From Sweltsa coloradensis (Eukaryota; Arthropoda; Insecta; Plecoptera; Chloroperlidae), in contig JAMZAV010003138.1 of NCBI GenBank assembly GCA_024449915.1, positions 1-64,000 of the forward strand: a DNA stretch of 64,000 nucleotides, given 5' to 3'. The notes under the pieces were generated by a model, which was not told where the DNA came from, searched no databases, and saw nothing but the letters and a program-made list of their open reading frames with translations. Positions 45,025 to 56,559 of the stretch are shown piece after piece (the first letter of the stretch is position 1; the number at the start of each line of letters is the position of its first letter). The translations under genes and the position numbers were made by a program.

Positions 45025-46279
45025 GGGTAAGGTATGCAGTTCTCGACCATCACCAGTTCTCGACCACCCTTACGCGCACGCCACCTATTTATCAAATAAA
45101 ACCATGTTGTGTTGATGTGACAGCTCTGGGATTGCTTTTATTACATCGGGACTAATGTTTTCAAGACTGTTCAAAAATCGACGTCGTAAACGATTAAAAT
45201 GTATCGACTATCGAGTTTTTAATAGGTCGTTATGGGTTCGACTCAAAGAATGTGGCCTAAATAGATCGCGCTAACAAGGCTAGCGTCGGCGTCGCACATT
45301 TTCAACAAGGGTTTTCTCCCGTTTAATTAGGGCTCCGGACATACTGTTTGCATTTATGTTGACTATTAAACATTGTATTTACGTTAATTGCCTTTACTTT
45401 TAGTATTTAACTTATAATTACACCTCAAATATTGAATTCAGCACGGCAGTGACGGGACAACTGTCATGGCGGAACGTAATCAGATCTCGGCCGCAAGGAA
45501 ATGGGTTCTCGACCTAGGTTTAGGGCCGTGGCGTACGTGGTTGGAAATGGTCTATTTTGCTCATTATTGATTGTTTTGCACCGAAATATGTATTTTGATG
45601 GACATTTATACCGTTTTTATAATGCTATTAAACTCTGGGTCGATTTCTGATTTTGATAATATTCGGCGAAGTTTAACATGGGATTTGCCGCGGTCGAGAA
45701 TTGGTTACATGGGCGGTCGAGAATAGGTTACGAAATAAAAGCCTAGGTCGAGAATTGATTCGATGCAGCCTTCGATTGTTGGTTGATTCGACCAGAAGTA
45801 TAAACATTAGGATACGTTTTGGTACACTACCCTGAACAGACTCGATTGCCGGAACGTTTTGAGACATTCCCCAACTATTTCGGAGATACAATTGGCTGAA
45901 ATACAGTAAAACATAGAAAAAATTATTTGCTAAAGGTCGGTGCACATAACTTCCTAAGGTTTATGGTTTATGGTTTAACGAAGTTGAAACATGCCCAATG
46001 CGTTATCGCGTTCACATTCTTTCCCAAGGTTTAAGGTTTAGGGTCTAAGGTTTAACAAGATGAAAATATTTCAACTTCTTAGCTCTTAAACACTAAACAC
46101 TAAACCCAGCCAATGAGAAGCGAGCTCTCATAAATCCGGCCAATGGTAGCGCGCGTACTAGAAACGTTATAGGAAAACATTTCTTAGACCATAAACCATA
46201 AACCTTAAACCTAAAACCTTCGGAAAGTATGTGCACCGAGCTTAAGACGAAAGGTGGTCGAGAACTGCATAGCTGACCC
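45025..46279. mobile_element. DNA transposon with GGGTAAGGTATGCAG ends, TA target, splitting a tRNA-like copy
   Basis: The terminal inverted repeat is GGGT(A/C)AG(G/C)TATGCAG followed by TTCTCGACCA at both ends. TA at 45023-45024 and 46280-46281 is the target duplication. Without it AAAGC-TA-TGGCACG rejoins as in the sister units at 44441 and 44744. 1255 bp. No clear transposase. TTCTCGACC recurs inside as CTCGACCTAGG and GGTCGAGAATTG. Confidence 0.8.
45938..46238. mobile_element. Nested 301 bp MITE with CGGTGCACATA ends
   Basis: Terminal inverted repeats start CGGTGCACATA at both ends and continue with AAGGTTTATGG-like, telomere-like repeats (GGTTTA/TAAACC) for about 55-60 bp. It lies inside the TA-target element. 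Confidence 0.65.
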
Positions 46280-47289
46280 TATGGCACGTTAAGCCGGAGG
46301 TTCTGGGTTCGAACCCCAGTCGGGGCAAACTTTTTCAACAACTGCTATGAATCAATAATTATCAATATTATTAAAAAAACTTGGGCCTACGCGCTTTGCG
46401 CACTCCCCCCTCCTAGGCCTACCCTAACCTATGCTTTTCCCAGTTGACTGACCCCAACCAAAAGAGTAGGCCTAGGCCTACCTACCAAAAGTACTGCTAG
46501 GCCTAGGCTAGGAATACTACGGTAGGGGGCTACACAAAGCATGCACTAAGCCCAGACAAGTCATGTGCCTGGCCCTAGACTCAAAGACTACTTTAGCCTA
46601 GCCTGCCTAGGTAGGAACACTACGTAAATTTCATCAATATTCTCAACTCAAGACAAGTGTTTATTAAAAGTGATCGCCGAACGAGCTGTTAGAGACGCTC
46701 GAAACCAGCCCAAAAAAAGCAGAGTTGGGGCATCCAAAGGGATTGGATATAGGCCTAGGCCTACACAAAGGTTGGGGTGATTTCGAGGTGTTACCCAGCC
46801 GTCATGAAACGTGATGTGAACTTGAAAAAGTATGTAAACTAGATTTAGGAGTATGATAATTAACCTCGTATCAATTAAATTAGGCCTGCCTAGCCCTTAG
46901 GCCCTACCTTAATATTGATTATTGACAGAGCGCCTCGGCATGTGAGAGTGAGGTTATGGATGGTTGTATATGGTTGTATCTAGAGAACCTGGATCTTATT
47001 AGAAGATAAAGCGGCGTTAGTTGTATCCAATGGTTGTTATGTTACAGGTTATATACTACCATCTTTGGGTTGTATCTTCTAGCAGGGTGGGAAACCTCTT
47101 CATCGACTCTGCTTCTAGCGAGTATTCAGTTGTGGTGGTTGGCAAGCTTGCACTCCGGGTGACGCTGGCGTGATGGTCGACCGCGGATTTTCAATTTAAT
47201 TCAATTCTTTTATTTTTTCGTAGATCGACACAATGGTATAGATATTGGTTTTCGTTAAATACAGTCATAGAATATACAATATTAACTAA

Positions 47290-48099
47290 CTAGGAAAACG
47301 CTTAAGTCCCGCCGCGTTGTTGGATGAGCGTATATGGTGCATTGAGCTGCAATGTGTTACGCGGATTTTCTGTTGTTCTGTGAAAAAAACATTACTTAGT
47401 CGAAGATTTATTTTAATTAAATTAAATTTTAAAAAAATAACTTAATTTTTTTAATTAAATTAAATTTTATAAAAAATTAACTTAATTTTTTAATTAATCG
47501 TAATTTTTAAAAAAGAAAAAAATCGTAAAATTGCAATTTTTATAAGAAATAATTATTCGATTGCGCTCAAATTTATTTCAAATATATTAGTTAATAAAAT
47601 TAAGATTCTGTAAAAAAATCATTACAATCGGATAAAGCATGTAGGTGTTATAAGTCAAAGAATTGTTTTAAAAAAGAAAAAAACACGTAAAATTACGATT
47701 TTCATGAGAAATAATTTTTCTATTCCGCTCAAATTTCACACGAATATTTTAATTCATAAAATCAAGGTTCTGTGAAAAAATTATTACAATCGGATATAAA
47801 GCATGTAGGTGTTATAAGTCGAAGAACTTTTTTAAAAATCGAAAAAAAAACGTAAATTGGGTTTTTGATGAGAAAAAATTTCCCGATTGCGCTCAAAAAC
47901 GTGGCAGTTCTAAGTTCAGAGATTTCGAAAGACCTCCATAAAATTTCATCGCAATCGGAGTATCGGTTTAGCCGGAATCGTGTGGACAAACACACAAAAA
48001 TACAAAAAGAAAAAGAAAAAGAAGAAAAAAAAAACATTCCGGATTTTTTCTCCAGTGAAGTGAAATGGAATCTTCGCTTCGCTCGCTACGCTCATCCAA
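47290..48099 (-). mobile_element. Helitron-like element (810 bp), Y-specific
   Basis: On minus it starts TTGGATGAGCGTAGCGAGCG and ends AACGCGGCGGGACTTAAGCG then TTTTCCTAG. X at 22065/22066 is the empty site (ATTAA|TTAGA), giving an A|T insertion. It contains four ~165 bp body units. No coding. Confidence 0.8.
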
Positions 48100-48214
48100 T
48101 TAGAGTCATTGAATATTATACAATTTATCACCTATAGCACAGCTCGAGTGAACTCTTTCATCTGTGCTAAAGTATAGTCTATTTTTATTAATTCTTTAGA
48201 AATTAAAAAAGTCT

Positions 48215-48285
48215 GCCCCGACCGGGTTTTGTACCCGGGTCTCTCGCATTCCAGACGAGCGTCTTAACCACTAGACCATCAGGAC
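48215..48285 (-). tRNA. tRNA-like sequence, anticodon position GGA, T loop altered
   Basis: 71 nt folding as a cloverleaf: acceptor GTCCTGA with TCGGGGC, D stem GTCT/AGAC with loop AGTGGTTA, anticodon stem CTCGT/GCGAG with loop CTGGAAT, T stem CCGGG/CCCGG with loop TACAAAA. The T loop has TAC instead of TTC and there is no long variable arm, so it is not a normal tRNA-Ser. Likely a tRNA-derived pseudogene or SINE head; it is duplicated at 22175. Confidence 0.4.
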
Positions 48286-48559
48286 GGGTTGTTTTGGGGA
48301 TGATCTAATATCGTATAAGAGAGAATTCTGGTTTTTCAAAAATGTCACACAATTTTGGGAACCATCTCATCCCTTTCTGATTTTTTCCAAAAAGTGCTTT
48401 TTGTTGAAAATAACTCGGCACAGGGGTATAAGTGTCGGTAAAAGATAGGCCTACCCTTGATTTACTTCCGACGCCGATCATACGTGGTCTAAGCCTAAAA
48501 ATGTATTTTATTAGACCATGAAAGCCTTCACAAATACACACATATAGGCTATATCCCCG

Positions 48560-49123
48560 CTGCGTTGTTGGATGAGCGTAATTGGTGCATTGAGCTGCCA
48601 TGTGTTCTGCGGATTTTCTGTTGTTCTGTGAAAAAATCATTACTAAGTTAAAAATTAACTTAAATTTTTTAATTTTTATTAATCGTAATTTTAAAAAAGA
48701 AAAAAATAGTAAAATTGCAATTTTCATAAGAAATAATTATTCGATTGCGCTCAAATTTCACACGAATATGTTAATTCATAAAATGAAGGTTCTATGAAAA
48801 AATCATTACAATCGGTTAAAGCATGTAGGAGTTATAAGTAGAAGAAATGTTTTAAAAATCGAAAAAAAATCGTAAAATTGCGATTTTAATGAGAAATAAT
48901 TTTTCGATTGCGCTCAAAAACGTGGCAGTTCTAAGTTCAGAGATTTCAAAGGCCTCCATAAAATTTCATCGCAATTGGAGTATCGGTTTAGCCGGAATCG
49001 TGTGGACAAACACACAAAAATACAAAAAAAAAAGAAAAAGAAAAAAAAAAAAAAACATTCCGGATTTTTTTTTCTCCAGTGTAGTGAAATGGAATCTTCG
49101 CTTCGCTCGCTACGCTCATCCAA
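48560..49123 (-). repeat. Helitron-like element remnant (Y counterpart of 22975-23506)
   Basis: Right end CGCTCGCTACGCTCATCCAA. The left end begins TGCGTTGTTGGATGAGCG but lacks the CTAGG terminus. Confidence 0.6.
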
Positions 49124-49208
49124 CAAAGTTGAAGATTTTTTAAAATTTTAAATTCTTTTGATGAAATCGTAATTTAAAAAAAAGAAAAAAATCGTAAAAT
49201 TAAGATTT

Positions 49209-50820
49209 TTGGATGAGCGTAGCGAGCGAAGCGAAGATTTCATTTCACTACACTGGAGAAAAAAATCCGGAGTGTTTTTTCTTTTTCTGTATTTTTGTGT
49301 GTTTGTCCACACGATTCCGGCTAAACTGATACTCCGATTGCGATGAAATTTTATGGAGGTCTTCGAAATCTCTAGAACTTAGAACTGCCGCGTTTTTGAG
49401 CACAATCGAAAAATTATTTCTCATAAAAATCGCAATTTTACGATTTTTAAAATATTTCTTCGACTTACAACACCTACATGCTTTGTCGAATTGTAATGTT
49501 TTTTTCACAGAACCATAATTTTATGAATTAATATATTCATGTGAAATTTGAGCGTTATCAAAAAACTATTTTTTACAACAATCGCAATTTTACGACTTTT
49601 TTTAATTTTTAAAATTTCTTCGGCATAAAACACCTACATGCTTTATCCTATTGTAATGATTTTTTCACAGAACCTTAATTTTATGAATTATATAATTGTG
49701 TAAAATTTGTGCGCAATCGAATAATTATTTCTTATGAAAATTTCAATATTAAGACTTTTTCCTTTTTTTAAACTAGGCAAACGCCAAAGTCGTTGTTAAA
49801 CGAGTGAGTGAGCCATGTGTTGAGTACCCGGTTACATTACTTTGATTCCCCCTACCTTAGGCCTACTTAGCCTATTATAGGCTAGAGAGGCGCATTATGA
49901 CCATACAGTTGACGCGCCCGTCCCCGTATACCAACTTAACTTTTAAACTAAAAAAAAAAAAAACTATTACTTATACGAATATAATTATCAAACTTAAATG
50001 CAAATGTTCCCGGGTACTCAACACATGACTCGCTCACTCGTCTAACTACGACTTTGGCGTTTCCCTACTCTAGTTGGCTAAGGCGCCCTAGTAGCCGAAA
50101 TGTGAAAGAAGTGGGTTCAATCCCCTGGTCGGGAAAGATTTTGTAATTTCTAGATTGTATTTCAAAATTAATTAAACATGTTTTGAAATGCATATAACGC
50201 ATGTGTAGTCTATCATCTGTGGCAATAGGGCCTACTATGGTTAACATAGCCAGTACGAAGTACGTGAAAATATTGAAAGGTTTACTCAATCTACGAGCGG
50301 AATTTGGGGTACCTTGACGTGCAACATTCGACAGACCTTGCATGGGCACGGCATTTCACGGCCAGGCGAATAACAAACAAAAAATATCTTTTCAAAATCT
50401 AAAATATTGTTGTTAAAATAATTTCTAAACATTGGAAGTTTATTTTTCAGTTTATTATTTCTTGTAGGTTTTAAAATCGCAATGAATCTTGCTGATTTTG
50501 TTAGCAGTTCTCAATAAACTCGTACCGGATGTCTGTTTAAAATTTCAGCGCAATCTGTTCAGCGATTCGGCTGATTTTCAACGTACACACACACACACAC
50601 GCACGCACGCAGAAAAACAATTAGGGCCGTTTAAGTCGAATGGAGATCACACCGTTCGCTACGCTCACTCGTTCAATTACGATTATAAAAAAAAATTAAG
50701 AAATTTAGTTAATTTTATTTTAATATTTAATTTTAAAAAAATCTTCAACTTAATAATGTTTTTTTCACAAAAACAAACAACAGAAAATCCGCATAACACA
50801 TGGCAGCTCAATGCACCAAT
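49209..50820 (+). repeat. Helitron-like element interrupted by another one
   Basis: Starts TTGGATGAGCGTAGCGAGCG. Body units run to 49772, continue after the insert at 50677, and stop at about 50820 (CATGGCAGCTCAATGCACCA). The X copy (23634-24346) is uninterrupted. Confidence 0.65.
49773..50676 (-). mobile_element. Helitron-like element (904 bp), nested
   Basis: On minus it starts TTGAACGAGTGAGCGTAGCG and ends AACGACTTTGGCGTTTGCCTAG-type, with an AACG/CGTT stem. X at 24195/24196 is the empty site (TAAA|TTACG). Inside are a short palindrome (49773-50072), a tRNA-like GGTTCAATCCCCTGG at about 50113, and a (CA)n run at 50586-50606. Confidence 0.75.
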
Positions 50821-51660
50821 AGGGAATATTCCACTTAATATTTTATATTTTATTTTAATTCTTATTCATGTCCTAATAGTCACTGCACTTTTTTTTATTA
50901 AAAAAAATGTTTTTTGTGAAATTTAAACAAGAATTAAATGGGTCCCCCAGTTTGCGCGCCAAAACGAGCGTGCGCCATCTTTGGACGGTACTACGTCATA
51001 ACTGTGTTGAGTCAAGGCCAATGGAAAACTAAATGTACGTATATTTGTACATATTTACATACAGACGGCGGTGCTCGCCCATCCGCTCAACACAAACAAC
51101 TCCACAGGGATGTACATTTTCACCGTCTTTTGTTTTTCTTTTTCGTATGTGACAGGAGATTTCGCGAGATCATTGTGATGAAGAATAACGAGCATTTTGT
51201 CTTGAGTTTTTTGCATAGCCTAGGACTATCATGGTATTCTTTATCTACAATAGGCTTTAATTAGTCATCAAAGTAAGGTTTTTGTGCGGGATGTGTGTCA
51301 GAACATGAACGTGCAGGCCTAGGGTTGGCAAGTTTAAGCCTAGGGCTTGTCAAATGAGTACCTAATTTTAGTATTCACATACCAATGCCTATATCCTATA
51401 GGAACGATTGGCCTAGACTGTTGTATTATAAATTAATTTTCTACGTCTAGGCCTAGACCTAGGACTGTTTCAGTTTTGTTTTTTGATTGCAATGTCAACT
51501 TTTCTCGTTTTCTGGCTATAGGCGTTAAATGTAAAATGTCCGCCATCTGTTTACATTACTGTAGGCTACGCTAGGCGCTGCTTTGTTTAAAAACACCCTC
51601 GTCTTGATGTATATCTCGATCCTACTATAATACTATTCCAACATCTTTGGTCTGGATGTA
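50821..51660. other. Unique DNA, no gene assigned
   Basis: A 108-codon frame (50938-51264) has no recognisable domain. GC-richer DNA at 50940-51010 with GCGCGCC and TACGTCA could be promoter-like, but nothing supports a transcript. TAGGCCTA sites are frequent at 51300-51470. Confidence 0.35.
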
Positions 51661-51661
51661 T

Positions 51662-53930
51662 GTTTATCCAGACGGCGTTGGATCTTGTACTTGGAGTATT
51701 TTGTGATCTATCAAAAGCCTTTGATTGTAGGGGAGGAGGGCCACAATGAACATGGTCCACAATGAGACATCACCCCAAATTTGTTTGAATTAGGCGCTCA
51801 AATTTGCCGCCACTTTGTAGGTTACACCTCGTACAGTACTTACAACAGTCAGGCGGTGACTCCAGTGAATAGAGCGCATCTTGACATTTTAAATATTGAA
51901 ACCTTGTTTTGATGTATGTAAATTAAAATATTACATTTTACTTATCAATTATGCCAAATTTATTATATTTACAATAGACAATTGCCGTTTGTGTGTTATG
52001 AAAGTTACTATATGCTTGCACAAATATTAAAGGTAGACTTTGAAAATTTTTGAGGTTAGGGTAGTTACTTTAGTCATCGAACATAATTGGTAGTGTGGGC
52101 CACTATGAGACAGCTCTTCTTGGGGCACAATGAGACAGGCATATTCAGTGAACATTAAGGACAAACAGATGATTTCACCCAATCCCTTTTACTTTGGGCA
52201 TACTAAACGGCAACATGCCTATTTATAGTTTATAGTTAATTTTTGAAACATGGATATCTGCCAAATCCATTAAAGTTTTCTCTTTTTCCTTATTTCTATT
52301 TGGTTATTTTAAATTAATTTCATTTCTAATGTAATAATATTCTATTATTTAAAGTAATTAAATCTTTATATTATTATATTAAAATAATCTTGACCTCAGT
52401 GTACTGACTTTTGTTTACATAAAAATTTTCCAATAATAAACCATGTTTTAGGCTAAAAAAGTGGAGTGTTTCATTGTACCCCATGCTTTGTCTCATAGTG
52501 CCCCACCTGTGGGGTACAATGAGACAAATGCATTGTTGTTCGCAACAATTAGCTGCAATAAGAATATTCAAGATTATGCATTCTAATGACTAACATAGTC
52601 AAGCTGAAGGATAACATCATAGAATAAGATAGTTATAGCCACTGACAATACTGAAATACAAGAATTTGAGCCGACATAGTTTTTTTTGTCTCATTGTGCC
52701 CCCTCTCCCCTATAGATCACAAATACTTATAGATAAACTCAAATTCTACGGCATAAGAGGTATAGCTCTAGACATGATTGTGTCATATCTAACAAATCGT
52801 GTACAATACGTAGAGCTAACTGCCATGGATGAAGATAACAATGAACAGAATACTTATCAAAACCAACAAAAATTACCTGCGGAGTGCCACAAGGATCCAT
52901 ACTAGGGCCACTTCTTTTTATTATATTCATTAATGATTTTGCTCACCTTATAAAAAACTCACAGCTCTTTGCGGATGACACAAGCATCACCATCAGAGCT
53001 AGCTGTGTAAAATCACTTATAACACAATCGGAAAAACAGCTGTTTGTGGCAAACCAGTGGTTTAGTGTAAACAATCTGATACTAAATTATAACAAAACCA
53101 CATTTGTCATGTTTGGCAACCAGAACATCAAAGAGGAAGAAAACCACAAACCCTCACTATCAACGCTGAGAAAAACACAAAAATAAAAAGGACTAATCTC
53201 GCAGATTTTCTTGGCCTAACGATTGATGAACATCTAAATTGGAACAAACAATGTGAAAAATTGTCTAAAAAATTAAACTCTACTATATATGCATTAAGGA
53301 TTATAAAATCAATTTCAAATATTAAAACAGCTAAAATAGCATATTCCGCAAACTTTGAATCTCATCTCAGATATGGAGTAGAATTCTGGGGTGGTTCCCC
53401 AAATGCAAAAAAAAGCTCTCAGGATGCAAAAAAAAGCTCTCAGGATCATTCTGGGTCTAAGACAAAGAAAAGACTCTTTCATAAAACCTCACTGTAAAGA
53501 ACACTTTATAAACATAAGATATTAACATTCTACAGCTTATACATAATGCAAACCATCTTGTACATACACAAACAACCCAATGAACATACCCTCAACAGCG
53601 ACATCCATTCTCACAACACCCGTCAAAATAAACATATTCACACACAATACCTCAAAACTAAAACACTACAATTAAATTCATCATACATAAACTCAGAATT
53701 GCCACAAGAAATAAAAAATATAAACAATGTAAACTCATTCAAACACAAGCTGAAATCAATTTTTCTAAAAAAAGCATATTACTCAGTTCAAGAATACCTA
53801 GAAGACAAAACATATAGGCCTTCAAAGATACCTACTGCAATAAAAAAATTCAATATTTCCAGGTTACAACCAAGTCACTATACTAGGGGCCTATGGATTT
53901 TAAAATATTTTATTTATCTCTAATTAAATT
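51662..53930 (+). mobile_element. Non-LTR retrotransposon (Jockey/CR1-like) remnant, 5'-truncated
   Basis: Reverse transcriptase blocks are visible: TALDLVLGVFCDLSKAFDC (before 51729); ILIDKLKFYGIRG and SYLTNRVQYV (52717-52820); CGVPQGSILGPLLFIIFIND (about 52877-52935); LFADDTS, the catalytic FADD (about 52965-52990); then NQWFSVNNLILNYNKT. The C-terminal region includes HSHNTRQNKH, YINSELPQEIKNINNVNSFK and a stop at 53923. Several frameshifts and a 22 bp tandem duplication (53408-53450) break the frame. A 981 bp transposon sits between AFDC and the next block. The 3' end runs to about 54120 followed by (TAC)n. Dead element. Confidence 0.88.
51730..52710. mobile_element. DNA transposon with GGGGAG..CACAATGA ends inside the LINE, TA target
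   Basis: The ends GGGGAGGAGGGCCACAATGA and the reverse complement GGGGAGAGGGGGCACAATGA form the terminal inverted repeat. TA at 51728-51729 and 52711-52712 is the target duplication; removing the element joins TTTGATTGTA to TAGATCAC, restoring the AFDC-I-D-H context. The motif GGGGCACAATGAGACA recurs, in variants, near 51752, 52078, 52114, 52463, 52493 and 52513. No transposase ORF. Confidence 0.85.
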
Positions 53931-54120
53931 TTAATGTAATAAAATTGTATTTTTTTTTTTTTCATTGTATTTTTCTTGTTTTTATATAGCCTACTATTTA
54001 ATCTTTTATTTATTTAAACTTATTTTTAAAACATTTTTCCAATACCCTATTGTATAATCCTCTACAGAGGATTAGATGGGTCAACTACAATGTAACATTT
54101 GTATTGGAAATAAAACCTCC

Positions 54121-54154
<34 letters not shown>

Positions 54155-54490
54155 CTTTGAGTAGGGAACCGGGCCCATGTTAAATATTGTACAAACAATT
54201 TCTGTCTCACTCATCGAGTTCAACTCTGCACTGCTACGAGCGCTACGAGCGCCACAAGAGTTTCGCGAGCTCGTGGCCACGCATGAATTTTAGAAAGTGC
54301 ACCCATAGAGGTCCCCCCACAATTTCAACGACGCATCCCCCACTCGACGGTCCAGATCGTAACTACGTAGATGCGCCCGGCCGGAAGTGTGTCCAACTCC
54401 ACGAACTATCTCGAAATTATTGCGCACCTATTTAAAATAATATACTTTTTGGGCAAATAAATTTCGTTGGTCCATTGTAGATATTACAAA
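53931..54490. repeat. LINE 3' tail, (TAC)n microsatellite and flank
   Basis: TACTACTAC repeats at 54122-54153 follow the LINE 3' region (ATTGGAAATAAAACCTCCC). An 82-codon frame after it has no recognisable domain. Confidence 0.55.
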
Positions 54491-55880
54491 GCAGACTAAA
54501 AGGCTAACAAATTGAAGCTAAACTTTTAAAAAAACCCAAAAAATTTACCTACCAAGTTAAGGGTCAACATCCACATTTAACAGTAGAGCATAAAAACTAT
54601 CAATTGATATAGTGGAGGTAGCCAATTCCTGGGCCCTTTAAAACTGGATTTTAAAACTAAAGTGGTCATCTCTATTAAAGAACCTGGGCAGAGACTAAGC
54701 TCTTCTTGTTTTACAATGAAAGCCTTGTCCACCCCAATGTAATTTGGATACAAGGAAAAAAGTTTTTCATGCCAACACTCAGTCTCTGATAAACTATGGG
54801 ATATTGTTTGGGGAACTCAACGAGTGTAAGTAAGATTTTTGCCTTCAGAAGAGAGCATTGCGGTATATGCTCCATTTAGGCTCTAGAGAATCATGCAGAC
54901 AGGCTTTTAAGAATGCAAATATTTTAAAACTGTAGCTTGTCTTTATCTGCCTTGAGGTTATCATGTTTGAAAATAAATTTCCTAACAAATTTTTCAATTG
55001 AATGCAAATGTCCATAATAAAACACGAGGGGGAAGGGAAAATTGTACCAGACTAGCCATAGATTGAAGCTGCTGGATAATGATCCGTGAACAGGGGAAAT
55101 TTAAAAAGTATATAAACAAATTGCCTGAAGAATTCGGAATTTTGGTGTTACAAGCTCTAGGAAGGAGTTTTAAGGCTAGGATTAAACATTCCTTTTGGAA
55201 CACAGCTTTTATTCAGAAAGTGAATATTTTGAGACTTGTATTGTATAGGACTAGCTTAAGTTTAACTATAGTATCAGTACATATGTTGTGTGAACCCCAA
55301 ATATCTTAGTTTTAATTTTTCATTTTAATCTAATGACTGATAAAATTGTATCTACATTGAAACTATTTTAATTGCCCAATTGCACTCTTTTAATCGAATT
55401 GAACTTTGTTAACATTGTAAACTTTTTTATGTTGTTGTTTATGTTTGTTTTCTTAACAATTTGTACAGATCTTTGACAACTTCAAATACTCGCATGTCTA
55501 TATGACATGCATATGAGTGAACACTGTAGAAGGCTTACTTAAATAAAATAAATAAAAAAGACTTGCGAAATAGTCATCAATGGAAAACTTTACAATACTG
55601 TAGACGTAATAGTATTAAATACAGTGATTTTTATGGTTGTTAAATTTGAAGTCTTCATTACGCTCATTCCATTCATATGTTTTGTTACAAGTAATAAACA
55701 TGTTTTTAAGGGCGCGGAAGTTGTTTATTTTAGCAACAAATAAAATACATACATGCCAAAAACCAAATTGTATTCTATGATGCTATTTCTAAATGGGATA
55801 GACGATAAATAAATAAATAATAAATAAATGTTTCATATCTACAACAAATGCGCAGAGCTTGAAGCGCAGGCAAATTTTAA
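54491..55880. other. AT-rich unique DNA
   Basis: No convincing gene. The pair of overlapping short frames at 54994-55309 is on opposite strands and unrecognised. TTAAATAAAATAAATAAA at 55540-55557 resembles a SINE tail. Confidence 0.4.
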
Positions 55881-55895
55881 AAAACGGTGGATTCG

Positions 55896-55940
55896 CGCCT
55901 GTGTGTGTGTGTGTGTGTGTGTTTTGTGTGTGTGTTGTGT
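55896..55940. repeat. (GT)n microsatellite
   Basis: Imperfect GT run with two interruptions. Confidence 0.9.
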
Positions 55941-56559
55941 GTGGAAGCTCCACATACCAGGATAAACAATAGTAATATTAGTAATAAAACACAAAAGGAG
56001 CAAACACGCAACAAACAAATAAACTGGATAATTTAGCTATTGTATTACATCATTTGTTAAGGATGATGTACACGCACCGCGTTTTACTGATATATTTTTT
56101 ACAAACTAAATGTACAATAAAATACTTTTCTTCTCGTTGAGGCTTCGAAGAAATCAGAACACCTTTCATATTTTAATTATTTTGCAGAGATTTCAAGTCA
56201 GCAATAAATTCTAGGAATCTAAATGTGTAGATTAATTAATAATGAAAATTACAATAAGCTACTTTTTTTCAATCAAAACTTTCTGTAGGCTATAATGTAA
56301 TTGAATAAGTGGTTAAATTTGGGATTATTGTTCAAATTTTCCGACTGTCTGGAAAAAAACGGTGAAAACGCTTTTTCTAAATTTTTTCCGTTTTTTTCAA
56401 TACACCAAATCCCTAGCGAAACAAAAAAATTTAATTGTATAGAGTGCTTGATCGGCAAGTATTTTTTAAGTAAAGAATGAAGAAGTATTTTGTTATCTCA
56501 ATACAGATGTAAAGTTGCATTTTAATAAAATGGTTAATTTTCTAAGCAATAGCAATGCT
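55941..56559. other. AT-rich DNA, nothing identified
   Basis: No feature could be supported; short minus frames are low-complexity. Confidence 0.4.

Larger units (their letters stand above)
44365..46360. mobile_element. Element with inverted and direct tRNA-like units, TSD about 12 bp
   Basis: Flanked by ATTATCAATATT on both sides, single in X at about 21210. Inside, a ~300 bp unit (GGTTTTTAAGCATAAGCCCG, then a tRNA-like sequence) occurs at 44365 and 44667 in one direction, and an inverted copy starts at 44858. The inverted copy is interrupted by 45025-46279 and resumes to 46360. Confidence 0.65.
42841..50820 (+). repeat. Segmental duplication, copy Y
   Basis: Direct copy of 18066-24346 enlarged by insertions at 44365-46360, 47290-48099 and 49773-50676, each of which is absent from X. 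X carries its own insertion at 19002-20629, absent here. Confidence 0.8.

Noticed and set aside
50938..51264. 108-residue ORF near a GC-richer, TACGTCA-containing stretch
   Set aside because: No recognisable domain or splice context; promoter-like motifs alone are not evidence.
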